A stretch of DNA of 64,000 nt from JAOSJT01 sp035362335 (lineage in GTDB: Bacteria > Bacteroidota > Ignavibacteria > SZUA-365): positions 186,001-250,000 of the forward strand of contig DAOSDL010000002.1 in assembly GCA_035362335.1 (NCBI GenBank). Direction: 5' to 3'. A model generated the notes under the pieces. The model saw only the letters and a program-made list of their open reading frames with translations, was not told where the DNA came from and made no database searches. Below are positions 34,140-43,398 of this stretch, piece after piece. Position 1 is the stretch's first letter, and every line of letters starts with the position of its first letter. The translations under genes and the position numbers were made by a program.

Positions 34140-34907
34140 TTACAGCGCGAAGCGCGCAAGCACACTGAATTGATAGGGCATGATGCGCCAGCTGTTGTGC
34201 TCCGCTACCACAGGCGTCATGGGTAGCGCCGCGGTGAATTCACCGGCAACTTGCAGCCGCTCGGCGATGGGAATGATGTAGCCGATTTTTCCGGCAATGG
34301 CCAGACGCCAGGCGTTGCCGTCGTAATAATCATCCAGCGCGCCATCCACGAACACCGTCTCTCCACCGCCACCGTTGGTGTAAGCAAATCCAGGGGTGAC
34401 AATGCGTTCCGTTTCTTCGATACCGTCCACCACCACAAGTGAGAAATCCGGTCCCACGGCCAAGTACAGATTCGGTACTGGTGTTTCCCATTTCACGAAG
34501 GCGCCGATGCCCGCTGTGAACAGCGTCAGTGCAACCTCCTGCTCGAAATCCACCGCCGCGAAATCGCCGAGTTGCTGTACGTATTCGAAGCGCCGCTCCG
34601 TTCTGTCGTAATCGGCATTCAGTGATTGACCCTGCACCATCACATAGGCCGACAGCGAGCGCGTCAGCGGGTAATCGATGAAGCCGCCCACCACGGGCCC
34701 GACACCGTAGCCACCATCGTATTCGCAGTCGCACAGCGTTGTGAAACTTCCGTGTGAGGAATTGTAGCCAAAACCCAGCATGGGTCCGAGGTGAAAACGG
34801 AATGGCACGGGACGGAGCACATCATCCTCGCGCTGCGCCCTGGCGGGAGCGAGCACGAACATGAACAGCACCGGCGTGAACAGCAGAAAACGCAACCACG
34901 TAGTCAC
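34140..34907 (-). CDS. Outer-membrane beta-barrel candidate, paralogue B
   Basis: The product has 255 aa with an N-terminal signal (WLRFLLFTPVLFMFVLAPARAQ). The body is beta-rich and ends in PYQFSVLARFAL. It shares the CDCxxDGGxG motif with the following gene. A dedicated promoter sits between it and batE. Likely a small porin-like or surface barrel; no catalytic motif is visible. Confidence 0.72.
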   Translation of the reverse strand: MTTWLRFLLFTPVLFMFVLAPARAQREDDVLRPVPFRFHLGPMLGFGYNSSHGSFTTLCDCEYDGGYGVGPVVGGFIDYPLTRSLSAYVMVQGQSLNADYDRTERRFEYVQQLGDFAAVDFEQEVALTLFTAGIGAFVKWETPVPNLYLAVGPDFSLVVVDGIEETERIVTPGFAYTNGGGGETVFVDGALDDYYDGNAWRLAIAGKIGYIIPIAERLQVAGEFTAALPMTPVVAEHNSWRIMPYQFSVLARFAL

Positions 34908-34937
34908 AGCAAATCCAATCGTGTGTGAATCAGCGCT

Positions 34938-34966
34938 ATATTAGCAACGCAACGGCTAATATCCAA
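34938..34966 (-). promoter_or_regulatory. Promoter of the barrel pair
   Basis: On the minus strand TTGGAT (34961-34966), 17 bases, then TAATAT (34938-34943) with an upstream TGC (extended -10). It uncouples the barrel genes from the Bat operon upstream. Confidence 0.55.
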
Positions 34967-34969
34967 CGG

Positions 34970-35728
34970 TCAGATCCGCTCGACGGTGCCGGACGGCACC
35001 CATCCCTGCTTGCCATCGGCGAGGCGAACAAGATACTGCCCGTTGCTTTCGCGCAGTATTTCCACCGTCAATCCTTCGTGCATCGTGAAGCTGTCCACGG
35101 CCGAAGCATCCGCCGTGCTCCTCGCCGTCACGATGGCCTGCATCACCACGGCGAAGCGCTGCTGCTCGAGTTCCCGCACGCGCTCGCGGTACAGTCCCAG
35201 CGCCGCGATGAAAAGCAGCGCGGCAAGGAAACCCGTCGCCAAGGCGGTACGACGCAGCATGGTGCCGCGGAATCCGAGGAAGACGAACGCCGACGCAGCC
35301 AGCAGACTCAGGAACAGCGCCGACCAGAGAAAGAACGTCGAAGGGAGATGGGCGTCTTTTACATCATTCCACCACTGCACCACGAAAATCAGCGGTATCG
35401 GCTCGATGCGGTCGCGCGTGCGCGCTCGCACCACGTTGAGATTGTGCATGGCGTCCATATTGCCCGGATCGAAGCGCAGCGCGCGCTCGAAGGCCAGAAC
35501 GCTCTTGCCGATGTCGCCGTTCTTGTAATGCGCGCAGCCGAGATTGTACTGGAGGATGAAACCGTCCTTCCCCGCCGCTCGCACCGAATCGAACAAACCC
35601 ACGCTGGCCTCGTAACTCCCCGCCTTGTATGCGGCGATGCCCTGACGGAAGAGTTCCTCCACCGGAGCAGCGGTCATCGACGGGACACAGGTGATGCCCA
35701 GCAGCAACACGATGAAGACGCGTCTCAT
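34970..35728 (-). CDS. batE: BatE: TPR and SH3-like membrane protein
   Basis: The product (252 aa) is the last gene of the Bat operon. It has a signal peptide, two to three TPR units (LFRQGIAAYKAGSYEASVGLF and LGCAHYKNGDIGKSVLAFERAL), two membrane segments around 130-190, and a C-terminal SH3-like stretch ending GWVPSGTVERI. ATG overlaps the batD stop (ATGA). The Bat system is linked to oxygen/stress tolerance and envelope integrity in Bacteroides and Leptospira; its biochemistry is unknown. Confidence 0.85.
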   Translation of the reverse strand: MRRVFIVLLLGITCVPSMTAAPVEELFRQGIAAYKAGSYEASVGLFDSVRAAGKDGFILQYNLGCAHYKNGDIGKSVLAFERALRFDPGNMDAMHNLNVVRARTRDRIEPIPLIFVVQWWNDVKDAHLPSTFFLWSALFLSLLAASAFVFLGFRGTMLRRTALATGFLAALLFIAALGLYRERVRELEQQRFAVVMQAIVTARSTADASAVDSFTMHEGLTVEILRESNGQYLVRLADGKQGWVPSGTVERI

Positions 35729-37587
35729 GCCGCACCTCCTTTCAGCGCCTGTTCGGTGGCGATAATGGCTTCGCGGGAGCGGTCATACAGGGCGCGCATT
35801 TCGCTGTCCTGCGCACGCGTGGGCGAGAAACGCGCGTAATCCACGGCATGCAGGGCGTCGCGCAACTGTGCCACAACATCCTCGGGTACGTTGCGTCCCA
35901 GCAATGCGGCACTCACCGCGTCCATGCTGGTCTGCGACGTGGGCAACCCCAGAGCGTCCTGCACGTAGCCCCACAGCGCGCGGGCGATTTCCTGATAGTA
36001 CGCGTCGATGCTGCCTTTGTCCAGCCAGCCGCGCGACCGCGAGAGATGCTTCTCGGCAACGCGCGTGGCGCGCCGTCGCTTGAGTCCGGTCACGTCGGCA
36101 TGCAGGCGGTCGTAGCGTTTTTTCCACAGGAGGGCGCCACCGAATGCAAGCAGTGGCAACGCCCAGGCGGCAGCCATGAGCGGCAAGGGCACGGCGGGCG
36201 AAGCCACCGTCTCCAGCGCTTCGCCGGAGGCGACATCCTTGATCGCGCGAATGTCCCGCGCGAGATAGTCGATCATGCGCCGCTCCACTTCGCCGGCTTC
36301 ACGGCGCTTCTCACCTTCGTCCACCACCAGCGTCATTGCGGGCGAACTGTGTGTGACGTAGCGTTTTTTCTCCAGATCGAAATAGGAGAATTCCACCGGC
36401 GGCACGGTGATTTTCCCAGGATAGCGCGGGACGAGAATGTACTCGAAGCTTTTATTGCCACGCATGGTGCCGTCGGCATGCTCCACATTCTCGCTGATGG
36501 CGGGGTCGTAATGGTCGAGGCCACTCGGAAAGGCGATGGCGGGTTCGTCGAGCAAACGGATATTGCCCGAGCCGCGCAGCAGCACTTTGAGTGTGGCGGT
36601 TTCATCGGTTTTCAGGCGCTGCTTGTCCAGCGTCACGTCCATCTCGTACTTCCCCACCACGCCGGTGAAGGACTTCGGCTTGCCGTCCTCGGGCAAGGGC
36701 CGCACCTTCACACGTACCGCACCGGTCATCAGCGTTTTCTTCACGCCCTCGTAGGAATCGAAATACGGATCGCTGAAAAAGCGGTCGAAAAAATCGTCGC
36801 CCGTTTTACGGCGTTTGCGTACGCGTACCGTCGTGCCCACCTCGAACGGTTCAATGGTCAGGTCTCCGCTCTGCGTGGGAAAGTACAGCACCTTGCGCAT
36901 CATGAATGTTTCGTACTGCTTGCCGTTGTACACCTCCACCTTGGGCTGCAATTGCGTCGGGGCCTCGATATCCTCGCTCCAAAAGCCCACCATGCGCGGC
37001 AGCTTGATTGGATTGTCGAGCTGAAACGCCACCCGCGTGTACAGCTTGTAGGTCACGGTGATGGGTTCGCCGATGTACACCGCTGTCTTGCTCGGTATGG
37101 CACGGATGAAGAGATTGTCGCCCAGTTCCACATCGGCGGGCTGCTCTTTGCCGCCTCTCTGCTGACCCGCCTGCGGTGCGGCTTTTTTCACCGTGAGACG
37201 AAGCGTACCGCTGCGCAATGTCGCGCCGTCGTATTTGATCGTGGCGGGCGCCAGGGTGAATGTGCCGACGGTGCGCGCCTGCAGAATGTAGGTCCAGGAA
37301 ATGCTGGTGGACACGCGCCCGTTGATGATCTGCATGTTCTGCGAGGTGCTGGGTCCGGCCAGTGTGAGAAAATCCCTGTTCAAATCCGGAGCGCGGAAAT
37401 CGGAATAGCTCTTCAGCCGTCCCCCCGAAAGCGTGAAAGTAACCTGGAACTGCTCGCCCATGGCAATCTCCGTGCGGTCGGCGCTGGCGGTGAACTGCGC
37501 GTCCTGGGCACGAAGCCGCGTGGCGCTCCCGATGCCGAGCGCGAGCACGAAGGTGAAAACGAAAAGCGTGGTGGCTACGCTGCGCAT
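35725..37587 (-). CDS. batD: BatD: oxygen-tolerance membrane protein
   Basis: The product (620 aa) has a signal peptide, a beta-rich periplasmic region opening with FTASADRTEIAMGEQFQVTFTLSG, and DLEKKRYVTHSSPAMTLVV before one membrane segment near 465-485. A cytoplasmic helical tail follows. This is the usual BatD layout: tandem Ig-like domains, a membrane anchor and a tail. It lies 4 bases after batC and overlaps batE. Confidence 0.88.
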   Translation of the reverse strand: MRSVATTLFVFTFVLALGIGSATRLRAQDAQFTASADRTEIAMGEQFQVTFTLSGGRLKSYSDFRAPDLNRDFLTLAGPSTSQNMQIINGRVSTSISWTYILQARTVGTFTLAPATIKYDGATLRSGTLRLTVKKAAPQAGQQRGGKEQPADVELGDNLFIRAIPSKTAVYIGEPITVTYKLYTRVAFQLDNPIKLPRMVGFWSEDIEAPTQLQPKVEVYNGKQYETFMMRKVLYFPTQSGDLTIEPFEVGTTVRVRKRRKTGDDFFDRFFSDPYFDSYEGVKKTLMTGAVRVKVRPLPEDGKPKSFTGVVGKYEMDVTLDKQRLKTDETATLKVLLRGSGNIRLLDEPAIAFPSGLDHYDPAISENVEHADGTMRGNKSFEYILVPRYPGKITVPPVEFSYFDLEKKRYVTHSSPAMTLVVDEGEKRREAGEVERRMIDYLARDIRAIKDVASGEALETVASPAVPLPLMAAAWALPLLAFGGALLWKKRYDRLHADVTGLKRRRATRVAEKHLSRSRGWLDKGSIDAYYQEIARALWGYVQDALGLPTSQTSMDAVSAALLGRNVPEDVVAQLRDALHAVDYARFSPTRAQDSEMRALYDRSREAIIATEQALKGGAA

Positions 37588-37591
37588 GCTC

Positions 37592-38428
37592 CTACCAATC
37601 CTTGTCCACGGAAATGCGGGCCGGAACTTCCTCGCGCTTCTTTTTTTGCAAATCCTTCTCCTGCCGCTCCAGCGCGCGAAGTATCTGCTCGGCCTGTTGC
37701 TTCGACATTTGCGGCTGTTTCTGCTGCTGCGGCTTGGCCTGCTGCTTCTGCTGCTGATCCTTTTGATTCTGCTGCTGTTGCTGCTGCTGATCCTTCTTGT
37801 CCTGTTTCTGCTGCTCTTGCTGCTTGCTCTTGTCCTGCTTCTGCTGATCCTGCTGCTTGTCCTGTTTTTGCTGCTGCTGTTTCTGATCCTGATTCTGATT
37901 CTGCTGTTGCTGCTGCAATTCCTCGAGCTTCTTCCGCGCGTACGTCAAATTGTAGCGGGCATCGGCATCGCCGGGCTGCAGCTTGAGCGTTTTCTTGTAC
38001 AGTTCGATGGCCTGCTTGTAGCCCTCCATTTGCAACGCCCGCGCATCGTTGTTGCCGGCTTGTTGCAGCATGGGATTGTCGCCTCCCTTTTCCGCCGCAT
38101 CGAGAAACACATTGCCCGCATTGTACAGCGTGGCGGCGAGTTGCTCTTTGGAAGCCGCCCGCTTCCCCGCCTCCTCGTAGGATTTGAGCGCGGACTTCAC
38201 GTCGCCATTGCGGTAGTGAACATTGCCGCTGTTGAAACGGCTTTCCATGCGCTCACCGTCTTTTTTCGAGGCCTGATTGTACCGCTTCAACGCTGCGTCG
38301 TACTGCTGCTGCCGGTACGCTTCGTTGCCGTCGTTGACCGACGATCGGTAGGACTGCGCGTGCAGGGCCGCCGCTCCGAAAAAGAGCAGCACAGCGAAAC
38401 CCATGGGCAACAATTGACGAATGTGCAT
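37592..38428 (-). CDS. batC: BatC: TPR protein with a Gln/Lys-rich region
   Basis: The product (278 aa) has a signal peptide and three or four TPR units (GNEAYRQQQYDAALKRYNQA, RFNSGNVHYRNGDVKSALKSY, ARYNLTYARKKLEELQ). A long Gln/Lys/Asp-rich stretch runs from about residue 170 to 245, followed by a short helical tail (SKQQAEQILRALERQEKDLQ). TPR plus a polar low-complexity region is typical of BatC. It lies 3 bases after batB. Confidence 0.83.
   Translation of the reverse strand: MHIRQLLPMGFAVLLFFGAAALHAQSYRSSVNDGNEAYRQQQYDAALKRYNQASKKDGERMESRFNSGNVHYRNGDVKSALKSYEEAGKRAASKEQLAATLYNAGNVFLDAAEKGGDNPMLQQAGNNDARALQMEGYKQAIELYKKTLKLQPGDADARYNLTYARKKLEELQQQQQNQNQDQKQQQQKQDKQQDQQKQDKSKQQEQQKQDKKDQQQQQQQNQKDQQQKQQAKPQQQKQPQMSKQQAEQILRALERQEKDLQKKKREEVPARISVDKDW
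37695..37920 (-). repeat. CAG/AAG-rich coding microsatellite in batC
   Basis: On the plus strand the DNA is runs of CTGCTG, CTTGTCCTG and CTGCTTG. It encodes Gln/Lys/Asp low complexity and is a likely site of length polymorphism. Opposite frames through it look like artificial Leu-rich proteins. Confidence 0.75.
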
Positions 38429-38431
38429 GTC

Positions 38432-39466
38432 CTATTCCTCCTCTCTCGGCGCGAACACCGCGAAGCGCGACAGGAAGCGGTTGCGCGTCTCCGAGAGGAA
38501 CAATTCCCCCACCAGCAGGAGCAGCGCGAACGCGAGTGGAAATTGGAAGCGATCTTCGAAGTCGGTGAACTGCCGCGTGCCGAATTCCTTTTTCTCCATG
38601 CGTTCGATCTGTTCGAACACGGTGGCGAGATTGTCGCGCCCCGTCACGGCCTGCGTGAAGCTTCCCCCCGTTGCCGTGGCGATGCTCTTCAGCGTCTCCG
38701 CGTCGAGACGCGACAGCACCATGCCGCCCTGTTCGTCGCGCTTGTACGAGGCGCCGTCGCCCACGGGAATCGGCGCGCCTTCGAGCGAGCCCATGCCAAT
38801 GGTGTGAATGACAATGCCTTCGTCGGCGGCTTCCTCGGCCGCTGCCACGGGATCGTCCTCGTGATTCTCACCGTCGGTGATGATCACCATGGCCTTGTAC
38901 TTGCCCTGCTCCTTCTCGAAGGATTCGCGCGCAAGCGTGATGGCCGATCCGATGGCCGTACCCGGACGCGGCGCAATGCCCGTGGTGATCACATCGTTGA
39001 GCATCAGCGCGGCGCTGTAATCCGAGGTGAGCGGCAATTGCGTGTACCCTTCGCCGGCAAACACGATGATGCCGATGCGGTCGCCTTTGAGGTTGTTGAT
39101 CAGATTCTGCAATTCCTTTTTTGCCGCCACAATGCGGCTGGGCTGTATGTCCTCGGCGCGCATGCTGGTGGAAACATCCACCGCCACGATCAGATCGATG
39201 CCTGTGCGCGTCACCTCTTCGTAGCGCGTACCCACCTTGGGATTGGCCCAGGCAACGATGAGCGAAGCGAAGATCAGCAGCAACAGCGAAGTGCGCAGCC
39301 AGTATTTGACGCGGCTGCGCTCGGGAATCATGCGATGCACGAGGCGGCGCTCGCCGTACATGCGGAGGCCGCGCCGCTGCAGGAACCAGGCGAACCACAG
39401 CAGCGCTGCCAGCGCCGGGAGCGCGAACAGATACTGCAGGTATTCGGGGTGGGCGAACTTTATCAT
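38432..39466 (-). CDS. batB: BatB: von Willebrand A-domain membrane protein
   Basis: The product (344 aa) has N-terminal membrane segments (about 9-30 and 55-75), a VWA domain with MIDAS DVSTSM, TxGENHED and GTAIGSAI, and a C-terminal membrane segment near 315-335. ATG 39466 starts the natural hydrophobic N-terminus 22 bases after batA. VWA proteins of this operon form membrane complexes with MoxR-type ATPases. Confidence 0.9.
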   Translation of the reverse strand: MIKFAHPEYLQYLFALPALAALLWFAWFLQRRGLRMYGERRLVHRMIPERSRVKYWLRTSLLLLIFASLIVAWANPKVGTRYEEVTRTGIDLIVAVDVSTSMRAEDIQPSRIVAAKKELQNLINNLKGDRIGIIVFAGEGYTQLPLTSDYSAALMLNDVITTGIAPRPGTAIGSAITLARESFEKEQGKYKAMVIITDGENHEDDPVAAAEEAADEGIVIHTIGMGSLEGAPIPVGDGASYKRDEQGGMVLSRLDAETLKSIATATGGSFTQAVTGRDNLATVFEQIERMEKKEFGTRQFTDFEDRFQFPLAFALLLLVGELFLSETRNRFLSRFAVFAPREEE

Positions 39467-39488
39467 CGATGCGTTTCCTGATCGCGGA

Positions 39489-40487
39489 TTACGGGATTTT
39501 TCTGAACACCAATGCGCGCAGCAGCATTTCGCCCAGCAACAGCAGCAAACCCGCAAACAACCAGCCGTAGAACAGCTCGCTGTAGCGGTGGAACTCCGTT
39601 ACTTCCACTTTCGTGCGTTCGAGCTTGTCGATGCGCGCGTAAATGTCGCGCAACGCCTTGTTGCCTGTCGCGCGGAAATACTCGCCGCCGGTGAGCTGCG
39701 CCACCTGCGTGAGCATGGTTTCGTCGATTTCCACCGGCATCTGTTGATACTGCGTGCCGAAAGGCGTCTGCACCGGATAGGGTGCCATGCCGCGCGTGCC
39801 CACGCCGACGGTGTAAATGCGTATGCCGAAACTCAACGCGATCTCCGCCGACGTGGCGGGGTCGATCGAACCCATGTTGTTCACGCCGTCGGTGAGCAGA
39901 ATCATCACGCGGCTCTTGGCCTTGCTGTTCTTCATGCGGTTCACCGCATTGGCGATGCCCTCGCCGATGGCGGTGCCATCCTGCAGATAGCCGGTTTTCA
40001 CTTTACGCAACAAATCCACCAGCACCGAATAATCGGTGGTCAGCGGACATTGCGTGAAGCTCTCGCCGGCGAAAATCACCAATCCGATGCGGTCGCTCTC
40101 GCGGCCGAGGATGAACTCCTCGGCCACCTTCTTCGCGGCCTCGAGACGATTCGGCCGGAAATCCTCGGCCAGCATCGAACCCGAAATATCCAGGACGATG
40201 GTGATGTCTATGCCTTCGCGATACACATTCTCGCCGCGCGATGAGGATTGCGGACGCGCGAAGGCCACAATCAACGCGGCAAGCGCCAGGATGCGCAGCG
40301 CAAACGGCACATGCCGCAGATGGGTGCGCCAGCCCGCGGGCAATCCGTCGAACAGCGCCAACGATGAATGCCGCAACGATGCGGTCACACGGTTGCGCTT
40401 CCATATGTACCAGGCGATCAACAGCGGCAGCAGCGCCAGCAACCACAGCAGATGCGGATTGGCGAAATGCGTGATGTGCTCCATCAT
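39489..40487 (-). CDS. batA: BatA: von Willebrand A-domain membrane protein
   Basis: The product (332 aa) is homologous in layout to the next gene. Two N-terminal hydrophobic segments precede a VWA domain with LDISGSMLAED (MIDAS), LLTDGVNNMG and GTAIGEGIANAV, and a C-terminal membrane segment follows. Two ATGs (40487 and 40484) are possible; the first overlaps the upstream stop as ATGA. BatA and BatB are neighbouring paralogues. Confidence 0.9.
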   Translation of the reverse strand: MMEHITHFANPHLLWLLALLPLLIAWYIWKRNRVTASLRHSSLALFDGLPAGWRTHLRHVPFALRILALAALIVAFARPQSSSRGENVYREGIDITIVLDISGSMLAEDFRPNRLEAAKKVAEEFILGRESDRIGLVIFAGESFTQCPLTTDYSVLVDLLRKVKTGYLQDGTAIGEGIANAVNRMKNSKAKSRVMILLTDGVNNMGSIDPATSAEIALSFGIRIYTVGVGTRGMAPYPVQTPFGTQYQQMPVEIDETMLTQVAQLTGGEYFRATGNKALRDIYARIDKLERTKVEVTEFHRYSELFYGWLFAGLLLLLGEMLLRALVFRKIP

Positions 40488-41473
40488 GCGCCTCGTCCTC
40501 CACCCTGTTGCTCGTCGGCGTTCTCATTCCGGGTCGCATCATCCGTTTCAAAGGTCTCGCGCGGTATACTCTCGCGCACCACGCTGTACACCGTGGCAAG
40601 CCCGTGCTCGTGCTGCATGACGGTGGGTTCGAAGCGTGCGAATTTCGTCAGATCCGCCACGCGGAGCGCCTGTTCGAGTTCCTGTACCAACACGGGTCGC
40701 AGTGTGGTGGCACGCGCGTTGCGAATGATTTCGCCAGTGGTTTCCTCCATCGCGGGGAACACGAAACGGCGTTCGAGATAGCGCCGCGCAATGTCGCTCA
40801 GCCGCGATTGCGCCTCCTTGTGCGCGCCGCGCAGCCAGGGCGCGTCGGATTGCAATCTGTCCAGCGAACGCAACGCCTCCACATGCGGTGGAATTTCAGG
40901 CCTTACTTCCTCCACAGGAGCCTCGTCCACCTCCTCCGCCTTGCGCTTGTACCAGCGCCAGGCGTACCAGATTACGGCGGCGAGCAATAGCGAGGCAAGT
41001 ACGATCAGCACATACACCCACCATGGCAGGGACACGTGCATCACGTCCTTGATGTCCTTGAATGTGATGGTGGTATCCAGCGCCACCGTACCGATGGCGA
41101 GCGTCAGCGTGTTGGACCGCGCGATATACGTGGTGGTGTCGCCCGCCAAGCGATAGCGCAGCAACACGTTGAGCGCCACCTGCCCGGTGTCGAACACGGT
41201 CATGGTTATTTCACGTCGAATGCGCGAGCGCAGGCCGTCGGCTTCGAGCGTCTCCTCGCCCAGCGCCACGAAGTCGCCGCCTTCGATATCGTCGTCGTTT
41301 TTCGGAAAGCGCAGCGTGGCTTCCTTCGGAGCGTCGACGTGCAGCGAGGCGACAATCCATTCGCCGATGAGGTAGCGCGTGGAGTCGACCGTGACCTTCA
41401 CCTTCACATCCTGCGCGCCCGCAAGCGCGGGAAGCAGGAACAGCGCGGCAATCAGCACAAGGCGTGTTCTCAT
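40484..41473 (-). CDS. Bat-operon accessory membrane protein (DUF4381/BatD-like)
   Basis: The product (329 aa) has a signal peptide, a beta-rich region (VKVKVTVDSTRYLIGEWIVASLHVDAP) resembling the Ig-like part of BatD, one membrane segment at about 152-172 (WWVYVLIVLASLLLAAVIWYAW) and a helical cytoplasmic tail (ALRSLDRLQSDAPW, YLERRFVFPAMEETTGEII). It overlaps DUF58 upstream and batA downstream by 4 bases. Position and layout fit the anonymous gene found between DUF58 and batA in many Bat operons. Confidence 0.75.
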   Translation of the reverse strand: MRTRLVLIAALFLLPALAGAQDVKVKVTVDSTRYLIGEWIVASLHVDAPKEATLRFPKNDDDIEGGDFVALGEETLEADGLRSRIRREITMTVFDTGQVALNVLLRYRLAGDTTTYIARSNTLTLAIGTVALDTTITFKDIKDVMHVSLPWWVYVLIVLASLLLAAVIWYAWRWYKRKAEEVDEAPVEEVRPEIPPHVEALRSLDRLQSDAPWLRGAHKEAQSRLSDIARRYLERRFVFPAMEETTGEIIRNARATTLRPVLVQELEQALRVADLTKFARFEPTVMQHEHGLATVYSVVRESIPRETFETDDATRNENADEQQGGGRGA

Positions 41474-42348
41474 CGGTAGCGTTGCTCCCGCATTCTGAAG
41501 AAATCCACCAGCGGCTGCACATACCCCCGCCGGGCGTCGATGACGATGGAGTCCACATTCGACCGGAGAAAATTCCGCTCCAGTTCCGCGATCTGCGCCA
41601 GTCGTCGCTCGCGATACGCCGCGCGCACCGATGCCATCGACGTGTCGATCCAGCGCTCGGCGCCGCTCTCGGCGTCGCGCAACTTGATCAGCCCCACATC
41701 GGGCAATTCCATTTCACGCGCGTCGGTCAAACGCACGGCGATCATGTCGTGCTTGCGTGCCGCGATGCTCAGAGCGCGATCATAGCCGTTGTCCATGAAA
41801 TCCGACACCACGAAAGCGATGGAGCGCTTCTTGGTCACGCTGTTGAAATACTCCAGCGCCTGGCGGATATCCGTACCCGTACCGCGCGCTTCGTAGGCCA
41901 GCAAATCGCGGATGATGCGAAGAATATGCGAACGTCCCTTTTTCGGCGGAACGAAGGTCTCCACCTGATCGGTGAAAATGATCAGCCCCACCTTGTCGTT
42001 GTTCTTGATCGCGCTGAAGGCCAGCACGGCGCAGAGTTCCGCCGCCAGATCGCGCTTGCGGCGCACCACCGTGCCGAAATCCTGCGAACCGCTCATGTCC
42101 ACGAGCAGCATCACCGTCAACTCGCGCTCTTCTTCGAACACTTTCACGAAGGGACGGTTGAAGCGCGCCGACACGTTCCAGTCGATGGCGCGCACATCGT
42201 CGCCATACTGGTACTCGCGCACCTCGGTGAATTCCATGCCCCGACCCTTGAACACACTGTGGTATTCGCCGGAGAAGAGCTGGTTCACCAGGCCGCGCGT
42301 GCGGATTTCTATTTGTCGGACGTTTTTGAAAATCTGTGTCGTTTCCAT
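41470..42348 (-). CDS. DUF58 (VWA-like) Bat-operon protein
   Basis: The product (292 aa) is the DUF58 family member of the Bat operon. The conserved block GRGMEFTEVREYQYGDDVRAIDWNVSARF is present, then MLLVDMSGSQDFG, a degenerate VWA nucleotide/metal site. No membrane segment is visible. It follows moxR by 60 bases and overlaps the accessory gene. DUF58 proteins are thought to work with MoxR AAA ATPases. Confidence 0.9.
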   Translation of the reverse strand: METTQIFKNVRQIEIRTRGLVNQLFSGEYHSVFKGRGMEFTEVREYQYGDDVRAIDWNVSARFNRPFVKVFEEERELTVMLLVDMSGSQDFGTVVRRKRDLAAELCAVLAFSAIKNNDKVGLIIFTDQVETFVPPKKGRSHILRIIRDLLAYEARGTGTDIRQALEYFNSVTKKRSIAFVVSDFMDNGYDRALSIAARKHDMIAVRLTDAREMELPDVGLIKLRDAESGAERWIDTSMASVRAAYRERRLAQIAELERNFLRSNVDSIVIDARRGYVQPLVDFFRMREQRYR

Positions 42349-42408
42349 CGGTCCTCTGTGGTCTGACGTTCATACTGCGCCGCGCCTGGCGGCGGTGGGA
42401 ACGAAGGA

Positions 42409-43398
42409 TCAGGGCACCTCGATGGTATCGAGAATTTCCTGGATGATGTTCTCTGAGGTTTTCTCCTCTGCTTCCGCCTCGTAGGTCACCGCCAGGCGGT
42501 GCCGCAGCACGTCGAAGCAGATGGCGCGGATATCCTCGGGAATCACATAGCCGCGCCGTTGGATAAATGCGTGCGCCTTGCCGGCAATGGCGAGATTGAT
42601 GGAAGCACGGGGCGAACCGCCATAGGCGATGTACGGGGCGAGGCGCTCGAGTTTGAAATCCTTGGGGCGTCGCGTTGCCTCGACGATGTCGAGGATGTAG
42701 CGTTCGATTTTTTCATCCATGTACACCATGTGCACGGCCTTGCGTGCGCGGGCGATCTCGTCGAGTGCCACCACGGGCTGCGCCACCGGCGTTTCCTCGG
42801 CAATCTGCTGCCGCATGATGCGCAGTTCCTCGTCGCGCGCGGGATAGTCGATGGTCACCTTCAGCATGAAGCGATCGACCTGTGCTTCGGGCAGCGGATA
42901 GGTTCCTTCCTGCTCGATGGGATTTTGTGTGGCCATCACGAGGAAGGGATCGGGCAGCTTGTAGGTTTGATCGCCGATGGTGACCTGCCGTTCCTGCATT
43001 GCCTCCAGCAACGCGCTCTGCACCTTGGCGGGCGAGCGGTTGATTTCGTCGGCGAGGATGAAGTTGGCGAACACCGGTCCCTGCCGCGTCTGGAAATCGC
43101 CGGTTTTCTGATTGTAAATCATCGTGCCGACGAGATCGGCCGGAAGAAGATCGGGTGTGAACTGAATACGATGGAAAAGGGCATGCATTGTGGCGGCGAG
43201 GGTTTTGATGGCGGTGGTCTTGGCCAGACCCGGCACGCCCTCGAGCAGAATATGCCCGTTGCCCAGCAGGCCGATGAGCAGGCGGTCGATCATGGCCTTT
43301 TGACCGACGATCACTTTGCCCATTTCCATTTTCAGGATGTCGATGCATGCGCTTTCCTGCTGAATGCGCTCGTTGATCTCCTGGATGTTGATGTCCAT
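42409..43398 (-). CDS. MoxR-family AAA+ ATPase
   Basis: The product (329 aa) is a chaperone-like AAA ATPase at the head of the Bat operon. It shows Walker A (EGVPGLAKTT), Walker B (FILADEINR), the MoxR motifs LLEAMQERQVTIG and MATQNPIEQEGTYPLPEAQ, and sensor 2 GGSPRAS. I chose ATG 43398 because GAGGAG lies directly upstream; an in-frame ATG at 43428 would add ten residues. The upstream gap is 558 bases long. Confidence 0.96.
   Translation of the reverse strand: MDINIQEINERIQQESACIDILKMEMGKVIVGQKAMIDRLLIGLLGNGHILLEGVPGLAKTTAIKTLAATMHALFHRIQFTPDLLPADLVGTMIYNQKTGDFQTRQGPVFANFILADEINRSPAKVQSALLEAMQERQVTIGDQTYKLPDPFLVMATQNPIEQEGTYPLPEAQVDRFMLKVTIDYPARDEELRIMRQQIAEETPVAQPVVALDEIARARKAVHMVYMDEKIERYILDIVEATRRPKDFKLERLAPYIAYGGSPRASINLAIAGKAHAFIQRRGYVIPEDIRAICFDVLRHRLAVTYEAEAEEKTSENIIQEILDTIEVP

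Noticed and set aside
37433..39481. A 682-codon open frame on the plus strand through the bat genes with Leu-rich runs
   Set aside because: It is antisense to batD, batC and batB; its Leu runs are just the complement of the Gln/Lys tract, with no family motif.
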